Source of the DNA: Phymatolithon calcareum
Taxonomy: Eukaryota; Rhodophyta; Florideophyceae; Hapalidiales
Assembly: GCA_977006965.1 (NCBI GenBank)
Contig: OZ345387.1
Coordinates: 62,001-126,000 of the forward strand
Reading direction: 5' to 3'
DNA length: 64,000 nt
Every line of letters starts with the position of its first letter. Position 1 is the first letter of the stretch. This document shows, in pieces, positions 44,195 to 54,654 of this stretch. Position numbers and translations under genes: made by a program. The notes under the pieces are model-generated. The model did no database searches, was not told where the DNA came from, and saw nothing but the letters and a program-made list of their open reading frames with translations.

Positions 44195-44593
44195 ATGATT
44201 AATGATACAATTGCAGATACACTAACGCGTATTCGTAATGCAAATTTAGCAAAACACCAAATAGTACAAGTAAGAGCAACTAAAATAACTCGCAATATGA
44301 TTAAAGTCTTACGCGAAGAAGGCTTCATAGAAAACTTTAGTGAAATTGAAGACAATTCAAGAAAATACCTATTAATATCATTAAAATATAAAGGTAAAAA
44401 CAGAACCTCAATTATCACCGCACTAAAAAGAATCAGTAAACCCGGATTAAGAGTATATGCTAATCATAAGGAACTACCAAAAGTCCTAGGAGGTATTGGA
44501 ATAGCAATAATATCAACACCGAAAGGAGTCATGACCGATAGACAGGCGCGCTACTCTGGCTTAGGTGGCGAAATTTTATGCTACATCTGGTAA
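44195..44593 (+). CDS. rps8: 30S ribosomal protein S8
   Basis: 132 residues starting [20 protein letters not shown], and ending with the S8 signature [30 protein letters not shown] upstream is a weak ribosome site. Confidence 0.98.
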   Translation: MINDTIADTLTRIRNANLAKHQIVQVRATKITRNMIKVLREEGFIENFSEIEDNSRKYLLISLKYKGKNRTSIITALKRISKPGLRVYANHKELPKVLGGIGIAIISTPKGVMTDRQARYSGLGGEILCYIW

Positions 44594-44617
44594 ATAATTA
44601 ATAATAAGGAATACATT

Positions 44618-45154
44618 ATGTCACGAATAGGAAAAACTCCCATACATTTAAATAAACAAATCAATATAAAACTTCAAGGAAATAGAATACAAATTAAAGG
44701 TACCAAGGGTGAATTAAGCTATTCACTATCACCAGAAATAAGAATTGAGCAAACAACAGAAGAACTGAAACTCTACAAAACAAATGAAAGCCGGATTGCT
44801 AGACAATTATATGGCTTATCCAGAACAATTGTTAATAATATGGTTATTGGTGTTTCACAAGGCTTTAATAAAAAGCTCGAAATACAGGGAGTAGGCTATA
44901 GAGCTCAAGTAGATAAAAATAATTTAATACTCAGCGTTGGATACAGTCATCCTGTATACATAAAATCTCCCCCTGGAATTAACATTAAAGTCAATAATAA
45001 TACAAATATAGAAGTTTCTGGTATCAGCAAAGAAACTGTTGGACAAATTGCTGCACAAATTAGATCCATCCGTCCACCTGAACCATATAAAGGTAAAGGA
45101 ATCCGCTATCATAATGAAATAGTAAGAAGAAAAGTTGGTAAAGCAGGAAAATAA
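44618..45154 (+). CDS. rpl6: 50S ribosomal protein L6
   Basis: 178 residues starting [11 protein letters not shown]. The C-terminal signature [20 protein letters not shown] is intact. It lies 2 nt before rpl18. Confidence 0.98.
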   Translation: MSRIGKTPIHLNKQINIKLQGNRIQIKGTKGELSYSLSPEIRIEQTTEELKLYKTNESRIARQLYGLSRTIVNNMVIGVSQGFNKKLEIQGVGYRAQVDKNNLILSVGYSHPVYIKSPPGINIKVNNNTNIEVSGISKETVGQIAAQIRSIRPPEPYKGKGIRYHNEIVRRKVGKAGK

Positions 45155-45156
45155 AA

Positions 45157-45474
45157 ATGAAGAAAAGAAGAAAAATAAAGATAAACAGTCCTCGTCTTTT
45201 TGTGTTTAGATCTAATAAACATATTTACGCACAAGTAATAGATGATATCAAAAATATAACTATCACAACTAGTTCAAGCGTATGCCCTAAGTTGAAAGCT
45301 AAGATTAGTTCTACTAATACATGTAATACAGCACGAATTATTGGGAAAGACATTGGAACTAAGCTAAGAAATAAAGGTATCAAGCAAATTGTTTTTGATA
45401 GAGGAAATAGAATATATCACGGAAAAATAAAAGCTCTAGCAGAAGCAACAAGAAATGAAGGTATAAAATTTTAA
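45157..45474 (+). CDS. rpl18: 50S ribosomal protein L18
   Basis: 105 residues. RPRLFVFRSNKHIYAQVIDD-like N-terminus (SPRLFVFRSNKHIYAQ) and IKQIVFDRGNRIYHGKIKAL are L18 motifs. 5S rRNA binder. Slightly short at the N-terminus compared with bacterial L18, as usual in plastids. Confidence 0.97.
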   Translation: MKKRRKIKINSPRLFVFRSNKHIYAQVIDDIKNITITTSSSVCPKLKAKISSTNTCNTARIIGKDIGTKLRNKGIKQIVFDRGNRIYHGKIKALAEATRNEGIKF

Positions 45475-45486
45475 GAAGTATTAATT

Positions 45487-46020
45487 ATGATAATCAAAAG
45501 AAAAAATAGTAAAAACAAAGAACAAGAAAGCAATTGGGAAGAAAGAGTAGTACAGGTAAAAAGAGTTACAAAAGTAGTTAAAGGAGGAAAAAAGCTTAGC
45601 TTTAGAGCAATAATTATAATTGGCAATGAAAAAGGTCAAGTAGGAGTTGGTATTGGTAAAGCAACTGATGTTATTGGTGCAGTAAAAAAAGGTGTAACTG
45701 ATGCCAAAAAGCATATTATTAGTGTTCCTTTAACAAAAACAAACTCAATAACACACAAAATCCATGGCATAGCTGGCGCTGCAAAAGTAGTTATGAGACC
45801 TTCTGCACCGGGTTCCGGTGTTATAGCCGGTGGATCAGTAAGAACTGTACTGGAATTAGTAGGTATTAAAAATATATTAACTAAACAACTAGGTTCCAAT
45901 AACGCATTGAATAATGCCAGAGCCACAGTTGATGCTCTCAACAATTTAAGAACATTTAAACAAACGGCTCAAGATAGAGGTATCGATATCAATTACTTAT
46001 ACAATCACAAGAAAGAATAA
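45487..46020 (+). CDS. rps5: 30S ribosomal protein S5
   Basis: 177 residues. [20 protein letters not shown] opens the double-stranded-RNA-binding-like domain, and [20 protein letters not shown] is the S5 C-terminal signature. The secY start is 62 nt further on; the rpl15 and rpl30 genes found here in bacteria are absent. Confidence 0.98.
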   Translation: MIIKRKNSKNKEQESNWEERVVQVKRVTKVVKGGKKLSFRAIIIIGNEKGQVGVGIGKATDVIGAVKKGVTDAKKHIISVPLTKTNSITHKIHGIAGAAKVVMRPSAPGSGVIAGGSVRTVLELVGIKNILTKQLGSNNALNNARATVDALNNLRTFKQTAQDRGIDINYLYNHKKE

Positions 46021-46082
46021 AAACCTACATAATCAAATACTAGCAATAGTCAGATGCATTCTCCCAATACTTCTACTTAATA

Positions 46083-47318
46083 ATGAATTCTCAAAATACA
46101 CTAACAACAAAATTACTAGTTACTTTACTTATACTAATACTTGCTCGATTAGGCATATTTATACCCATACCAAGCATTGATCATGACACTTTTTATTCTA
46201 GTATTGGACAAAATGCTTTAATTAATTTCTTAAACATATTTTCGGGAGGTGGATTCTCAACAATTGGGATGTTTGCGCTCGGAATTGTACCATATATTAA
46301 TGCATCAATTATTATTCAATTATTGACTAAAATAATCCCTGAATTAGAAAATTTACAAAAAGAAGAAGGTGAAGCTGGAAGAAGAAAAATTACGCAAATT
46401 ACGCGGTATCTCACATTGATATGGGCCGTTACACAGAGTTTTGCTATTGCGCTGTGGATTAAACCGTATGTATTTGACTGGAATTTAAATTTTATTATAG
46501 ATTGTATTCTGACACTTACAACTGGATCAACAATAATTATGTGGTTATCTGAATTAATTACAGAATACGGAATTGGCAATGGAGCGTCATTACTGATTTT
46601 TCAAAATATTATATCTGGAATACCAAAAAATATTCAAAACTACTCTATTAATATTTTTAACCTAAAACAGATAACACCAATAGTAATATTATTTATTCTG
46701 TTTTTATTTATGTTATCAATAACAATATTGATTCAAGAAGGAACTAAAAAAATTACAATTATTTCTGCAAGACAATTGAACAGAACAAAACAAATGGATT
46801 CAAAAAGCTATATTCCTTTAAAAATGAACCAAGGGGGAGTTATGCCTATTGTTTTTGCGTCAGCAGCTATGACTATACCTAGTTATCTAATAGATGTATC
46901 AAATAATAATACTATTAAAAATATTTTAAAACTATTTTCTCCGAGTGGGCCTTTATATATAATGTTGTATGGTACTCTTATTATTATATTTAGCTATTTC
47001 TATTCATCACTAGTCTTAAGTCCAGATGATGTTGCTAAAAATTTAAAAAAGATGGGAGCAAGTATACCTGGCATAAGACCCGGAGATAATACAAGTAAAT
47101 ATCTAAAAACTATTTTAGATCGTTTGACTTTTCTAGGATCTATTTTCTTATTTTCCGTAGCATTAATTCCATCAATTATTGCCAATATAACACATATAAA
47201 GGCTTTCCAAGGGCTTGGAGCAACATCTTTATTAATACTGGTAGGAGTTGCGATTGACACAGCTAAACAAATACAAACATATATTATATCAGAAAAATAT
47301 AATAGCATGATACAATAG
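46083..47318 (+). CDS. secY: preprotein translocase subunit SecY
   Basis: 411 residues with about ten membrane segments. Motifs: GEAGRRKITQITRYLTL (SecY loop near residue 100), YGIGNGASLLIF near 165, PLKMNQGGVMPIVFASA near 245, and the conserved loop IPGIRPGDNTSKYL near 330. Thylakoid Sec channel; SecG is encoded at 20698. In the spc operon position after rps5. Confidence 0.98.
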   Translation: MNSQNTLTTKLLVTLLILILARLGIFIPIPSIDHDTFYSSIGQNALINFLNIFSGGGFSTIGMFALGIVPYINASIIIQLLTKIIPELENLQKEEGEAGRRKITQITRYLTLIWAVTQSFAIALWIKPYVFDWNLNFIIDCILTLTTGSTIIMWLSELITEYGIGNGASLLIFQNIISGIPKNIQNYSINIFNLKQITPIVILFILFLFMLSITILIQEGTKKITIISARQLNRTKQMDSKSYIPLKMNQGGVMPIVFASAAMTIPSYLIDVSNNNTIKNILKLFSPSGPLYIMLYGTLIIIFSYFYSSLVLSPDDVAKNLKKMGASIPGIRPGDNTSKYLKTILDRLTFLGSIFLFSVALIPSIIANITHIKAFQGLGATSLLILVGVAIDTAKQIQTYIISEKYNSMIQ

Positions 47319-47384
47319 CTTTATTTAGTCAAATTAAAAAAGAAGAACATAAAATATTAATATTATACAAATAAAAATCGATAT

Positions 47385-47498
47385 ATGAAAGTTAGACCTT
47401 CTGTTAAAAAGATGTGTGAAAAATGCAAAGTAATAGTAAGAAAAAGAAAAGTTAAAATTATTTGTGAAAATCCCAAACATAAACAAACACAAGGATAG
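47385..47498 (+). CDS. rpl36: 50S ribosomal protein L36
   Basis: 37 residues starting [20 protein letters not shown]. The zinc ribbon C..C...C....H is intact (Cys11, Cys14, Cys27, His32). Too short for long open-frame searches; found by its position between secY and rps13. Confidence 0.98.
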   Translation: MKVRPSVKKMCEKCKVIVRKRKVKIICENPKHKQTQG

Positions 47499-47538
47499 AA
47501 ACTAAATAAAATTTTAACTAATAATTTGGAGGTGGAAA

Positions 47539-47919
47539 TTGGCTAGAATATCAGGCATAGATCTGCCAAAAAATAAAAGAATTGAAAGAGCACTCACTTA
47601 TATTTATGGTATTGGCTTATCATGTTCACAGAAAATTTTGCAAAAGATTAAAATAAATCCCAATAAACATGTTGGAGAGCTAAATGATAAGGAAATTACA
47701 GATATAAGGAATATATTAGAAAATGAATACATAATTGAAGGTGACCTGAGAAGATTAGAGTCTATAAACATTAAAAGACTAATGGAAATAAATTCCTATC
47801 GCGGCAAAAGACATCGAATAGGATTACCATTGAGAGGACAAAGAACTCGTACAAATGCACGAACACGTAGAGGCATAAAAAAAACAATGGCAGGTAAAAA
47901 AAAGGCTCCTAAAAAATAA
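47539..47919 (+). CDS. rps13: 30S ribosomal protein S13 (TTG start)
   Basis: 126 residues. The start codon is TTG at 47539, with GGAGGT five nt upstream as a near-perfect ribosome site; it gives [20 protein letters not shown], the S13 N-terminus. No in-frame ATG occurs before residue 80. The C-terminal [20 protein letters not shown] is conserved. Confidence 0.98.
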   Translation: MARISGIDLPKNKRIERALTYIYGIGLSCSQKILQKIKINPNKHVGELNDKEITDIRNILENEYIIEGDLRRLESINIKRLMEINSYRGKRHRIGLPLRGQRTRTNARTRRGIKKTMAGKKKAPKK

Positions 47920-47948
47920 AAAAATTATCAAGTTAAAGCAATCAACTA

Positions 47949-48341
47949 ATGGCTAAACAAATAAAAAAGATATTGAATAATCGAAAAAAGAAGAACATCG
48001 TTAACGGAATAACTCATATTCAATCAACGTTCAATAATACGATTATTACAATTACAGATCTTAATGGAGGAACCATCTGCTGGTGTTCATCAGGTGCGAG
48101 CGGGTTTAAAGGTGCCAAAAAAGGGACCCCATTTGCAGCGCAAACTGCAGCAGAAAAAGCAGCCAAGCTAGCTATAGATCAAGGAATGAAACAAACTGAA
48201 ATCATGGTCAATGGCCCTGGATCTGGAAGAGAAACTGCTATCAGAGCTATTGAATCAACTGGTATAGAAGTAACACTAATTAAAGATATAACGGCGATAC
48301 CTCATAATGGATGCCGACCACCTAAAAAACGTCGAGTATAA
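47949..48341 (+). CDS. rps11: 30S ribosomal protein S11
   Basis: 130 residues. [20 protein letters not shown] and the C-terminal signature [13 protein letters not shown] are intact. Sits between rps13 and rpoA as in the bacterial alpha operon. Confidence 0.99.
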   Translation: MAKQIKKILNNRKKKNIVNGITHIQSTFNNTIITITDLNGGTICWCSSGASGFKGAKKGTPFAAQTAAEKAAKLAIDQGMKQTEIMVNGPGSGRETAIRAIESTGIEVTLIKDITAIPHNGCRPPKKRRV

Positions 48342-48392
48342 ATTGATAAATAAGTTTATTCGTTACATTCATTTAATAAGGAACTTCCTTTA

Positions 48393-49337
48393 ATGACTCA
48401 TTTTCAGATAGAATGCCTAGAGTCAAAAACCGAAGGAACTCGTAAACAATATGGGCGCTTTATACTAGAACCATTAAAACAAGGACAAGGTATTACAGTA
48501 GGTAATTCATTAAGAAGAACCGTTCTGTCAGACTTAGAAGGAACTGCTATAGTTGCAGTAAGGATTGCTGGAGTAAATCATGAATTTTCAACTATTACTG
48601 GAGTAAGAGAAGATGTTCTAGAAATACTTTTAAATCTCAAAGAAGTAGTGTTAAAAAGCTATTCAAACGAACCCCAAATAGGAAGAATTCGAGTACAAGG
48701 ACCCGCCATAATCACAGCTGGGCTTTTTGATTTGCCACCTGAGATTGAAATAGTTGATCATAGACAATATATTGCCACCATATGCAATAATACCATCTTT
48801 GAAATGGAATTTCGAATTGAAAAAGGCAATGGATATAGATTAGTTGACAGAAATGTAAATGAAAAGTCAATAGATTTTTTACAAATTGATGCTGTATTTA
48901 TGCCTGTTAAAAAATTTAACTATATAGTTCAAGAAAAAAGAATAAACAGTGAAATTATTCAAGAAAAACTGATACTAGAAATATGGACTAATGGTAGTTT
49001 ATCTCCACAAGAAGCTATTAGCGAAGGGTCTAAAATATTAACTAATTTATTTCACCCACTTACAAATATAAACTTTGAACCACTGGAAACCGAAATCGAG
49101 AAAAATGAACATCGTGTTAATCAAGTACTAATCGAAGAACTCAAGCTATCTGTTAGAGCTTACAATTGTTTAAAGCGTGCTCAAATACATTCTATATCAG
49201 ATTTATTAGATTATTCACAGGAAGAATTATTAGAAATTAAAAATTTCGGCCAAAAATCTGCAGAGGAAGTTATCGATGCCTTGAGAAACCGTTTAGGCAT
49301 AAATCTACCTAAAGAAAAAGCAATTAAAAATAATTAA
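48393..49337 (+). CDS. rpoA: RNA polymerase alpha subunit
   Basis: 314 residues. The N-terminal assembly domain has GRFILEPLKQGQGITVGNSL near residue 30; the C-terminal domain (about 245-305) has LKLSVRAYNCLKRAQIHSIS and GQKSAEEVIDALRNRLGINL, the DNA- and activator-binding helices. Partner of RpoB. AAGGAACTTCC lies upstream of the ATG. Confidence 0.99.
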   Translation: MTHFQIECLESKTEGTRKQYGRFILEPLKQGQGITVGNSLRRTVLSDLEGTAIVAVRIAGVNHEFSTITGVREDVLEILLNLKEVVLKSYSNEPQIGRIRVQGPAIITAGLFDLPPEIEIVDHRQYIATICNNTIFEMEFRIEKGNGYRLVDRNVNEKSIDFLQIDAVFMPVKKFNYIVQEKRINSEIIQEKLILEIWTNGSLSPQEAISEGSKILTNLFHPLTNINFEPLETEIEKNEHRVNQVLIEELKLSVRAYNCLKRAQIHSISDLLDYSQEELLEIKNFGQKSAEEVIDALRNRLGINLPKEKAIKNN

Positions 49338-49425
49338 GATATCTAGAATAATTATTCTTTTTATAAAGATCTGATAATAATTAATATTTAAAGCTAAAAA
49401 ACTAGCAAAATAAAATAATAATCTA

Positions 49426-49851
49426 ATGAATAAAACTTATATACCTAAAACAAGTCCTGAACATACATGGTATTTAATCGATGCAAAAAATCAAACGCTG
49501 GGTAGAATATGTACAAAAATTGCAAGTATGCTCAAGGGCAAAACAAATACTAATTATACTCCTCATTTTATTAATAAATCGTATATTATTGTAATTAATG
49601 CTGAACATATTCAAGTTAGTGGACAAAAAAAATCTCAAAAAATATACTATAGACATACCGGAAAACCCGGAAGTTTAAAAAGAGAAAATTTTGGGCAGTT
49701 ACAAAAAAGAATTCCTAATAGGATTATTGAAAAAGCTGTGAAAGGAATGTTGCCTAAAAATATACTCGGACGAACATTATTTACTCACTTGAAAGTATAT
49801 ACTAGCGCATTTCATCCTCATGATGCTCAAAATCCAATCATTCTATCATAA
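49426..49851 (+). CDS. rpl13: 50S ribosomal protein L13
   Basis: 141 residues. WYLIDAKNQTLGRICTKIAS and the block VKGMLPKNILGRTLFTHLKV match L13. Follows rpoA by about 90 nt; rpl17, which sits here in bacteria, is absent. Confidence 0.97.
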   Translation: MNKTYIPKTSPEHTWYLIDAKNQTLGRICTKIASMLKGKTNTNYTPHFINKSYIIVINAEHIQVSGQKKSQKIYYRHTGKPGSLKRENFGQLQKRIPNRIIEKAVKGMLPKNILGRTLFTHLKVYTSAFHPHDAQNPIILS

Positions 49852-49881
49852 AAATAATTCAACCTAATAAACAAGATATAA

Positions 49882-50295
49882 ATGACCAGCTTATCTAATC
49901 GTTCAAGAGTTATGTATTCTGGCACAGGTAGACGTAAATCATCTATAGCTAGAGTTAGATTAATACCAGGATCAGGTAAATTAACCATAAATGGACTTCC
50001 GGGTGAATCATATCTACAATTCAGCCCTAATTACCTCAGAATTTCTTATGCTCCATTAAAAGTACTTGGTTTGCTCAATGAATATGACATACATGTGAAA
50101 GCAGAAGGTGGCGGACTAACTGGTCAAGCTGATGCGATAAGACTAGGTATCGCACGTGCTTTATGTAGCATTAATCCCAATAACCGCAATATGTTGAAGT
50201 CAGAAGGTTATTTAACTAGAGATGCCAGAATTAAAGAAAGAAGAAAATACGGACTACGTAAAGCAAGAAAAGCTCCTCAATATTCAAAACGATAA
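49882..50295 (+). CDS. rps9: 30S ribosomal protein S9
   Basis: 137 residues. [20 protein letters not shown] opens the protein, and the C-terminus [17 protein letters not shown] is the invariant S9 tail that reaches the P-site tRNA. Paired with rpl13 as in bacteria. Confidence 0.98.
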   Translation: MTSLSNRSRVMYSGTGRRKSSIARVRLIPGSGKLTINGLPGESYLQFSPNYLRISYAPLKVLGLLNEYDIHVKAEGGGLTGQADAIRLGIARALCSINPNNRNMLKSEGYLTRDARIKERRKYGLRKARKAPQYSKR

Positions 50296-50300
50296 TAAAA

Positions 50301-50513
50301 ATGGCTAAAAAAAATATACACCCTAAATGGCACTCTAATTCAAAAGTTTACTGCGATGGCAAACATATAATGACCGTGGGCTCAACTAAAAATCAACTTA
50401 ATGTAGATATATGGTCTGGCAATCATCCATTTTTTACCGGTTCACAGAGGATTATAGATACTGAAGGAAGAGTTGAAAGATTCATGAGAAAATACAATAT
50501 AAAAGAGGAATAA
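50301..50513 (+). CDS. rpl31: 50S ribosomal protein L31
   Basis: 70 residues. IHPKWHSNSKVYCDGKHIMT and VDIWSGNHPFFTGSQ match L31. Only one Cys is left, so this is the zinc-free form. Starts 5 nt after rps9. Confidence 0.96.
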   Translation: MAKKNIHPKWHSNSKVYCDGKHIMTVGSTKNQLNVDIWSGNHPFFTGSQRIIDTEGRVERFMRKYNIKEE

Positions 50514-50580
50514 GAATTGACAGGCATTGCTACAGTGTCTATACTATTTTGAAAAAATCAGAACCATATCTTATTTAACC

Positions 50581-50955
50581 ATGCCAACTATTCAGCAATT
50601 AGTCAGACAAGAAAGAAAGAAAAGTCAAAAAAAGACTAAATCGCCTGCCCTTAAAGCTTGCCCACAAAGAAGGGGTGTATGTACAAGAGTTTATACAACA
50701 ACACCCAAAAAACCTAACTCCGCATTAAGAAAAGTAGCTAGGGTAAGACTAACCTCCGGATTTGAAGTTACAGCTTATATACCAGGTATTGGTCACAATA
50801 TACAAGAACATTCTGTAGTTCTTATAAGAGGCGGAAGGGTTAAAGATTTACCTGGAGTTAGATATCATATTATTCGGGGTACACTGGATGCTGCAGGTGT
50901 GAAAGAACGAACACAAAGTCGCTCAAAATATGGAAGCAAAAGACCAAAAACCTAA
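50581..50955 (+). CDS. rps12: 30S ribosomal protein S12
   Basis: 124 residues from ATG at 50581, giving the family start [15 protein letters not shown]; the open frame also runs up to a TTG at 50527. The conserved [20 protein letters not shown] and [12 protein letters not shown] are intact. Not trans-spliced, unlike land plants. First gene of the str-type segment. Confidence 0.98.
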   Translation: MPTIQQLVRQERKKSQKKTKSPALKACPQRRGVCTRVYTTTPKKPNSALRKVARVRLTSGFEVTAYIPGIGHNIQEHSVVLIRGGRVKDLPGVRYHIIRGTLDAAGVKERTQSRSKYGSKRPKT

Positions 50956-50975
50956 CACTTAATAAAAAAAATAAT

Positions 50976-51446
50976 ATGTCTCGTCGTAACACTGCAAAAA
51001 AAAGAGCGATGCTTCCTGATCCACTATATAACAGTAGACTAGTAAGCATGCTAACAGTAAGAATATTAAAAAGCGGCAAAAAAAGTCTGGCACAAAAAAT
51101 CATATATAAATCATTAGATATTATTAAAGAAAAAACCTCACGTGATCCACTCGAAATTTTAGAAAAAGCTATTCGTAATGCCACTCCATTAGTAGAAGTT
51201 AAAGCACGTAGGGTAGGTGGATCTACTTACCAAGTACCAATGGAGATACGAGCCTATAGAGGTACTAATTTAGCACTCCGATGGTTAACTCAATTTGCAA
51301 AAAAAAGATCGGGTAAAAACATGGCCAATAAACTTGCGAATGAAATAGTCGATGCCTCCAATGACAATGGTAGCACAATACGAAAGCGTGAAGAAACACA
51401 TAGAATGGCAGAGGCAAATAAAGCCTTTGCACATTATCGCTATTAA
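50976..51446 (+). CDS. rps7: 30S ribosomal protein S7
   Basis: 156 residues. Starts [40 protein letters not shown] and [18 protein letters not shown] are S7 signatures. Between rps12 and tufA; fusA, present here in bacteria, is missing. Confidence 0.98.
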   Translation: MSRRNTAKKRAMLPDPLYNSRLVSMLTVRILKSGKKSLAQKIIYKSLDIIKEKTSRDPLEILEKAIRNATPLVEVKARRVGGSTYQVPMEIRAYRGTNLALRWLTQFAKKRSGKNMANKLANEIVDASNDNGSTIRKREETHRMAEANKAFAHYRY

Positions 51447-51506
51447 TCAATTTAACTAACATCAAAAGTAAAAAAATATTAAATAATAATAAGGAAAACT
51501 ATAAAT

Positions 51507-52736
51507 ATGGCAAGAGAAAAATTTGAAAGAAAAAAACCACATGTAAATATTGGTACAATTGGGCATGTAGACCATGGTAAAACCACATTGACAGCAGCTA
51601 TCTCTGCGACATTAGCTGCAGCAAACAATAGTATTGCTAAAAAATTTGATGAAATTGATGCTGCACCAGAAGAAAAAGCAAGAGGGATTACAATCAATAC
51701 AGCGCATGTAGAATATGAAACACAAAAAAGACATTATGCACATGTAGATTGCCCTGGACATGCTGACTATGTAAAAAATATGATCACCGGGGCAGCTCAA
51801 ATGGATGGAGCTATACTAGTTGTCTCAGCTGCTGACGGACCTATGCCACAAACGAGAGAACACATTTTACTAGCAAAACAAGTTGGCGTACCTAATGTAG
51901 TAGTATTCCTTAATAAACAAGACCAAGTAGATGATGATGAATTATTAGAATTAGTCGAATTAGAAGTTAGAGAATTACTATCACAATATGACTTCCCCGG
52001 AGACAATATACCTTTTATATCTGGATCAGCATTATTAGCTTTAGATAAAGTAACCAGCAATCCGGAAATCAAAAATGGTGAAGATGAATGGGTAGATAAA
52101 ATTCATAGCTTAATGGATGCTGTAGATGATTATATACCTACGCCAAAAAGAGATGTAGAAAAGACATTTCTAATGGCTGTAGAAGATGTGTTCTCTATTA
52201 CAGGTAGAGGTACTGTAGCAACCGGAAGAATTGAAAGAGGTATTATTAAAGTAGGGGATACAATAGAAATTGTTGGACTAAAAGAAACCAAAAGTACAAC
52301 AATTACTGGCCTAGAAATGTTTCAGAAAACACTTGATGAAGGCATGGCCGGAGATAATATCGGTATCTTATTAAGAGGTGTACAAAAAAACGACATCGAG
52401 AGGGGAATGGTACTGGCACAACCCAACACGATTACACCTCATACACAATTTGAAGCCGAAGTATATATATTAACCAAAGAAGAAGGAGGAAGACATACCC
52501 CATTTTTCTCAGGATACCGTCCACAATTTTATGTAAGAACAACAGATGTAACGGGCACAATTACACAATTTACAGCTGATGATGGATCTGCTGCTGAGAT
52601 GGTAATGCCTGGAGACAGAATCAAAATGAGCGCAGAATTAATTAACGCTATTGCAATTGAGCAAGGAATGAGATTCGCTATTAGAGAAGGTGGTAGAACT
52701 GTTGGAGCAGGTGTAGTTTCTAAAATTATTGAATAA
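51507..52736 (+). CDS. tufA: elongation factor Tu
   Basis: 409 residues. G1 [11 protein letters not shown]3 DCPGHADY and G4 NKQDQ (NK.D) motifs are intact; G2 [14 protein letters not shown]. Delivers aminoacyl-tRNA to the ribosome. Plastid-encoded, as in all red algae. AAGGAAAACT precedes the ATG. Confidence 0.99.
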   Translation: MAREKFERKKPHVNIGTIGHVDHGKTTLTAAISATLAAANNSIAKKFDEIDAAPEEKARGITINTAHVEYETQKRHYAHVDCPGHADYVKNMITGAAQMDGAILVVSAADGPMPQTREHILLAKQVGVPNVVVFLNKQDQVDDDELLELVELEVRELLSQYDFPGDNIPFISGSALLALDKVTSNPEIKNGEDEWVDKIHSLMDAVDDYIPTPKRDVEKTFLMAVEDVFSITGRGTVATGRIERGIIKVGDTIEIVGLKETKSTTITGLEMFQKTLDEGMAGDNIGILLRGVQKNDIERGMVLAQPNTITPHTQFEAEVYILTKEEGGRHTPFFSGYRPQFYVRTTDVTGTITQFTADDGSAAEMVMPGDRIKMSAELINAIAIEQGMRFAIREGGRTVGAGVVSKIIE

Positions 52737-52752
52737 TAGAGTTAATTAATCT

Positions 52753-53070
52753 ATGAATATTGCTCAAAAACAAAAAATAAGAATTAAACTTAAGTCATAT
52801 GATCCTAATCTAATTATAAATTCATGCAATCAAATTATTGAAGCTGCGCTTAGAACTAATGCATCAACAATTGGACCTGTTGCTTTCCCTACCAAACGGA
52901 AGTTATATTGTGTTTTAAGATCTCCTCATGTAGACAAAGATTCTAGAGAACATTTTGAAATCAGAACACATAGCAGAATGATAGATATATATACATTATC
53001 ATCACAAACAATTGATTCTTTAATGAAACTAAATATTCCTTCCGGTGTCGATATAGAAGTAAAACTATAA
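52753..53070 (+). CDS. rps10: 30S ribosomal protein S10
   Basis: 105 residues. [20 protein letters not shown] and [20 protein letters not shown] are S10 motifs. Last gene of the long cluster, after tufA, rather than first as in E. coli; the same placement is common in plastids and cyanobacteria. Its TAA stop lies inside the left edge of a perfect 38-bp palindrome. Confidence 0.98.
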   Translation: MNIAQKQKIRIKLKSYDPNLIINSCNQIIEAALRTNASTIGPVAFPTKRKLYCVLRSPHVDKDSREHFEIRTHSRMIDIYTLSSQTIDSLMKLNIPSGVDIEVKL

Positions 53071-53105
53071 TACGTTAGGTGACAGATCTGTCACCTAACG
53101 TATTA
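53068..53105. terminator. perfect 38-bp palindrome between rps10 and petF
   Basis: TAATACGTTAGGTGACAGA (53068-53086) is followed at once by its exact reverse complement (53087-53105). The rps10 stop TAA (53068-53070) forms one end of the stem. Strongest inverted repeat seen in the window; probably the shared end of the ribosomal operon and of petF. Confidence 0.85.
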
Positions 53106-53122
53106 ATTCATGACTAATAAAT

Positions 53123-53428
53123 TTAATAAAGTTCTTCTTCTTTATGAGTTTCAATAGTACAATTACTAGTAGGGTAAGCTACACAAGTAAGAACAAAATT
53201 TGCTTCTAACTGATCCGGATCTAGAAAGGACTGATCTGATTGATCTACCGTTCCTTCAATAATAATACCTGCACATGAAGAGCAAGCACCAGCTCGACAA
53301 GAGTAAGGTAAATCCAATCCCATATCTTCAGCTGCATCTAATATATAAGAATCATCCGGACAATCAAACGTCTCTTCTTTTGTTTCGTCATCTTCTTCAA
53401 TAATTAACTTAACTTTATAATCAGCCAT
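53123..53428 (-). CDS. petF: [2Fe-2S] ferredoxin
   Basis: 101 residues. Cluster Cys residues are in [15 protein letters not shown] (C....C..C) and [11 protein letters not shown]. Plant-type ferredoxin that carries electrons from photosystem I. Slightly acidic, with EEDDETKEE near the N-terminus. Convergent with rps10, divergent from ycf38. Confidence 0.98.
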   Translation of the reverse strand: MADYKVKLIIEEDDETKEETFDCPDDSYILDAAEDMGLDLPYSCRAGACSSCAGIIIEGTVDQSDQSFLDPDQLEANFVLTCVAYPTSNCTIETHKEEELY

Positions 53429-53657
53429 TGTAAAACCCTCTAACTGTACAATATAATTTTCTAACGCTTAAAAAATAGTACAATATTAGTCCTATTACAA
53501 ACATCTAGAAACATAATAAAGATTAAAGCATTAAATGAAAACATATTATATTCTATAATACTTATATGATCGTAAAAAAATAAAAATCATCTCAATAAAG
53601 TCAAAGAATTTGTATATAAGTTAATATAATTAACATCATAATAAATACCTTTTATCA

Positions 53658-54527
53658 ATGCAGATATCTAAAACATCTATTCTAAAACCACGTAAAAATA
53701 TCCATATCGATTGCTTACTTGCACCATTATTTTTACAAGAAATTATAAGTTTAGTAAAACGATTAATAATACAAACAATCCGACGCCCTTCAAATGTAAT
53801 ATCTGGTATCATTCAACCATTATTATGGTTGATTTTATTTGGAGCACTATTTCAAAATGCGCCAGTAGGATTATTTACACTAGAAATAAAATATGGTCAA
53901 TTTTTAAGCTCCGGAATTATTATTTTCACTTCTTTCACTGGTTCTTTAAATGCAGGACTACCTTTAATTTTTGATAGGGAATTTGGTTTTTTGAACCGAA
54001 TTCTCGTATCCCCAATAATTTCTAAAGATACTTTATTATTATCTTTATCTTTCTTTATAACTGCAATAACAATGCTACAAACATTTACGATAGTTGCTTG
54101 TAGCTTACATATATTCAAGTATAGCTTCAGCATAAACCGATTTTATTTATTGATAATAGTTACTCTATTAATTACAAGCAGCATATCAAGCATCAGCATT
54201 GGCTTAGCTTTCATAATTCCAGGACATATTGAATTCCTAGCATTAATGCTACTTATAAACCTGCCAATGCTATTTTCTAGCACTGCACTCGCTCCTTTAT
54301 CTTTTATGCCTTATTGGCTTCAGATAGTTGCAAGCCTGAATCCATTAACATATGCTATCGAAAGTATTCGATTCATATCGATAGCTCAAAAATGGGATTA
54401 TACTTCGACAATAATTAAAACACTCTGGATAGACTTAACACTAATTCAAATATTATTATTACTATTGATATTAACAATAATAAGCTTCACTATAATTCAA
54501 ACAATTATTTCTGATAAACTTGAATAA
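53658..54527 (+). CDS. ycf38: ABC-2 type membrane permease, Ycf38
   Basis: 289 residues. About six hydrophobic segments; RRPSNVISGIIQPLLWLILF and the signature SLNPLTYAIESIRF near the C-terminus match the ABC-2 permease family. No ATP-binding partner is encoded in this window. Substrate unknown. Confidence 0.9.
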   Translation: MQISKTSILKPRKNIHIDCLLAPLFLQEIISLVKRLIIQTIRRPSNVISGIIQPLLWLILFGALFQNAPVGLFTLEIKYGQFLSSGIIIFTSFTGSLNAGLPLIFDREFGFLNRILVSPIISKDTLLLSLSFFITAITMLQTFTIVACSLHIFKYSFSINRFYLLIIVTLLITSSISSISIGLAFIIPGHIEFLALMLLINLPMLFSSTALAPLSFMPYWLQIVASLNPLTYAIESIRFISIAQKWDYTSTIIKTLWIDLTLIQILLLLLILTIISFTIIQTIISDKLE

Positions 54528-54562
54528 CAAATAAATTGATACTTTGCAGACGATAAGAATGG

Positions 54563-54568
54563 TATAAT
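54563..54568 (+). promoter_or_regulatory. candidate extended -10 element for psbB
   Basis: TGGTATAAT (54560-54568) fits the TGnTATAAT extended -10 form, 87 nt before the psbB start. A TTGATA at 54536-54541 is 21 nt away, too far for an ordinary -35 element, so the extended -10 would have to suffice. Confidence 0.4.
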
Positions 54569-54654
54569 AAATTAAGTAATATTAACTCAAATTTAGAAAT
54601 TAATTGTAAGAAAGGCACAACACTAATTTCTTATATTCGGAGGAATATAATTTA

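Noticed and set aside
51797-52072. A minus-strand 91-codon frame opposite tufA
   Set aside because: Ser/Asn/Thr-rich shadow of a highly conserved gene; no independent support.
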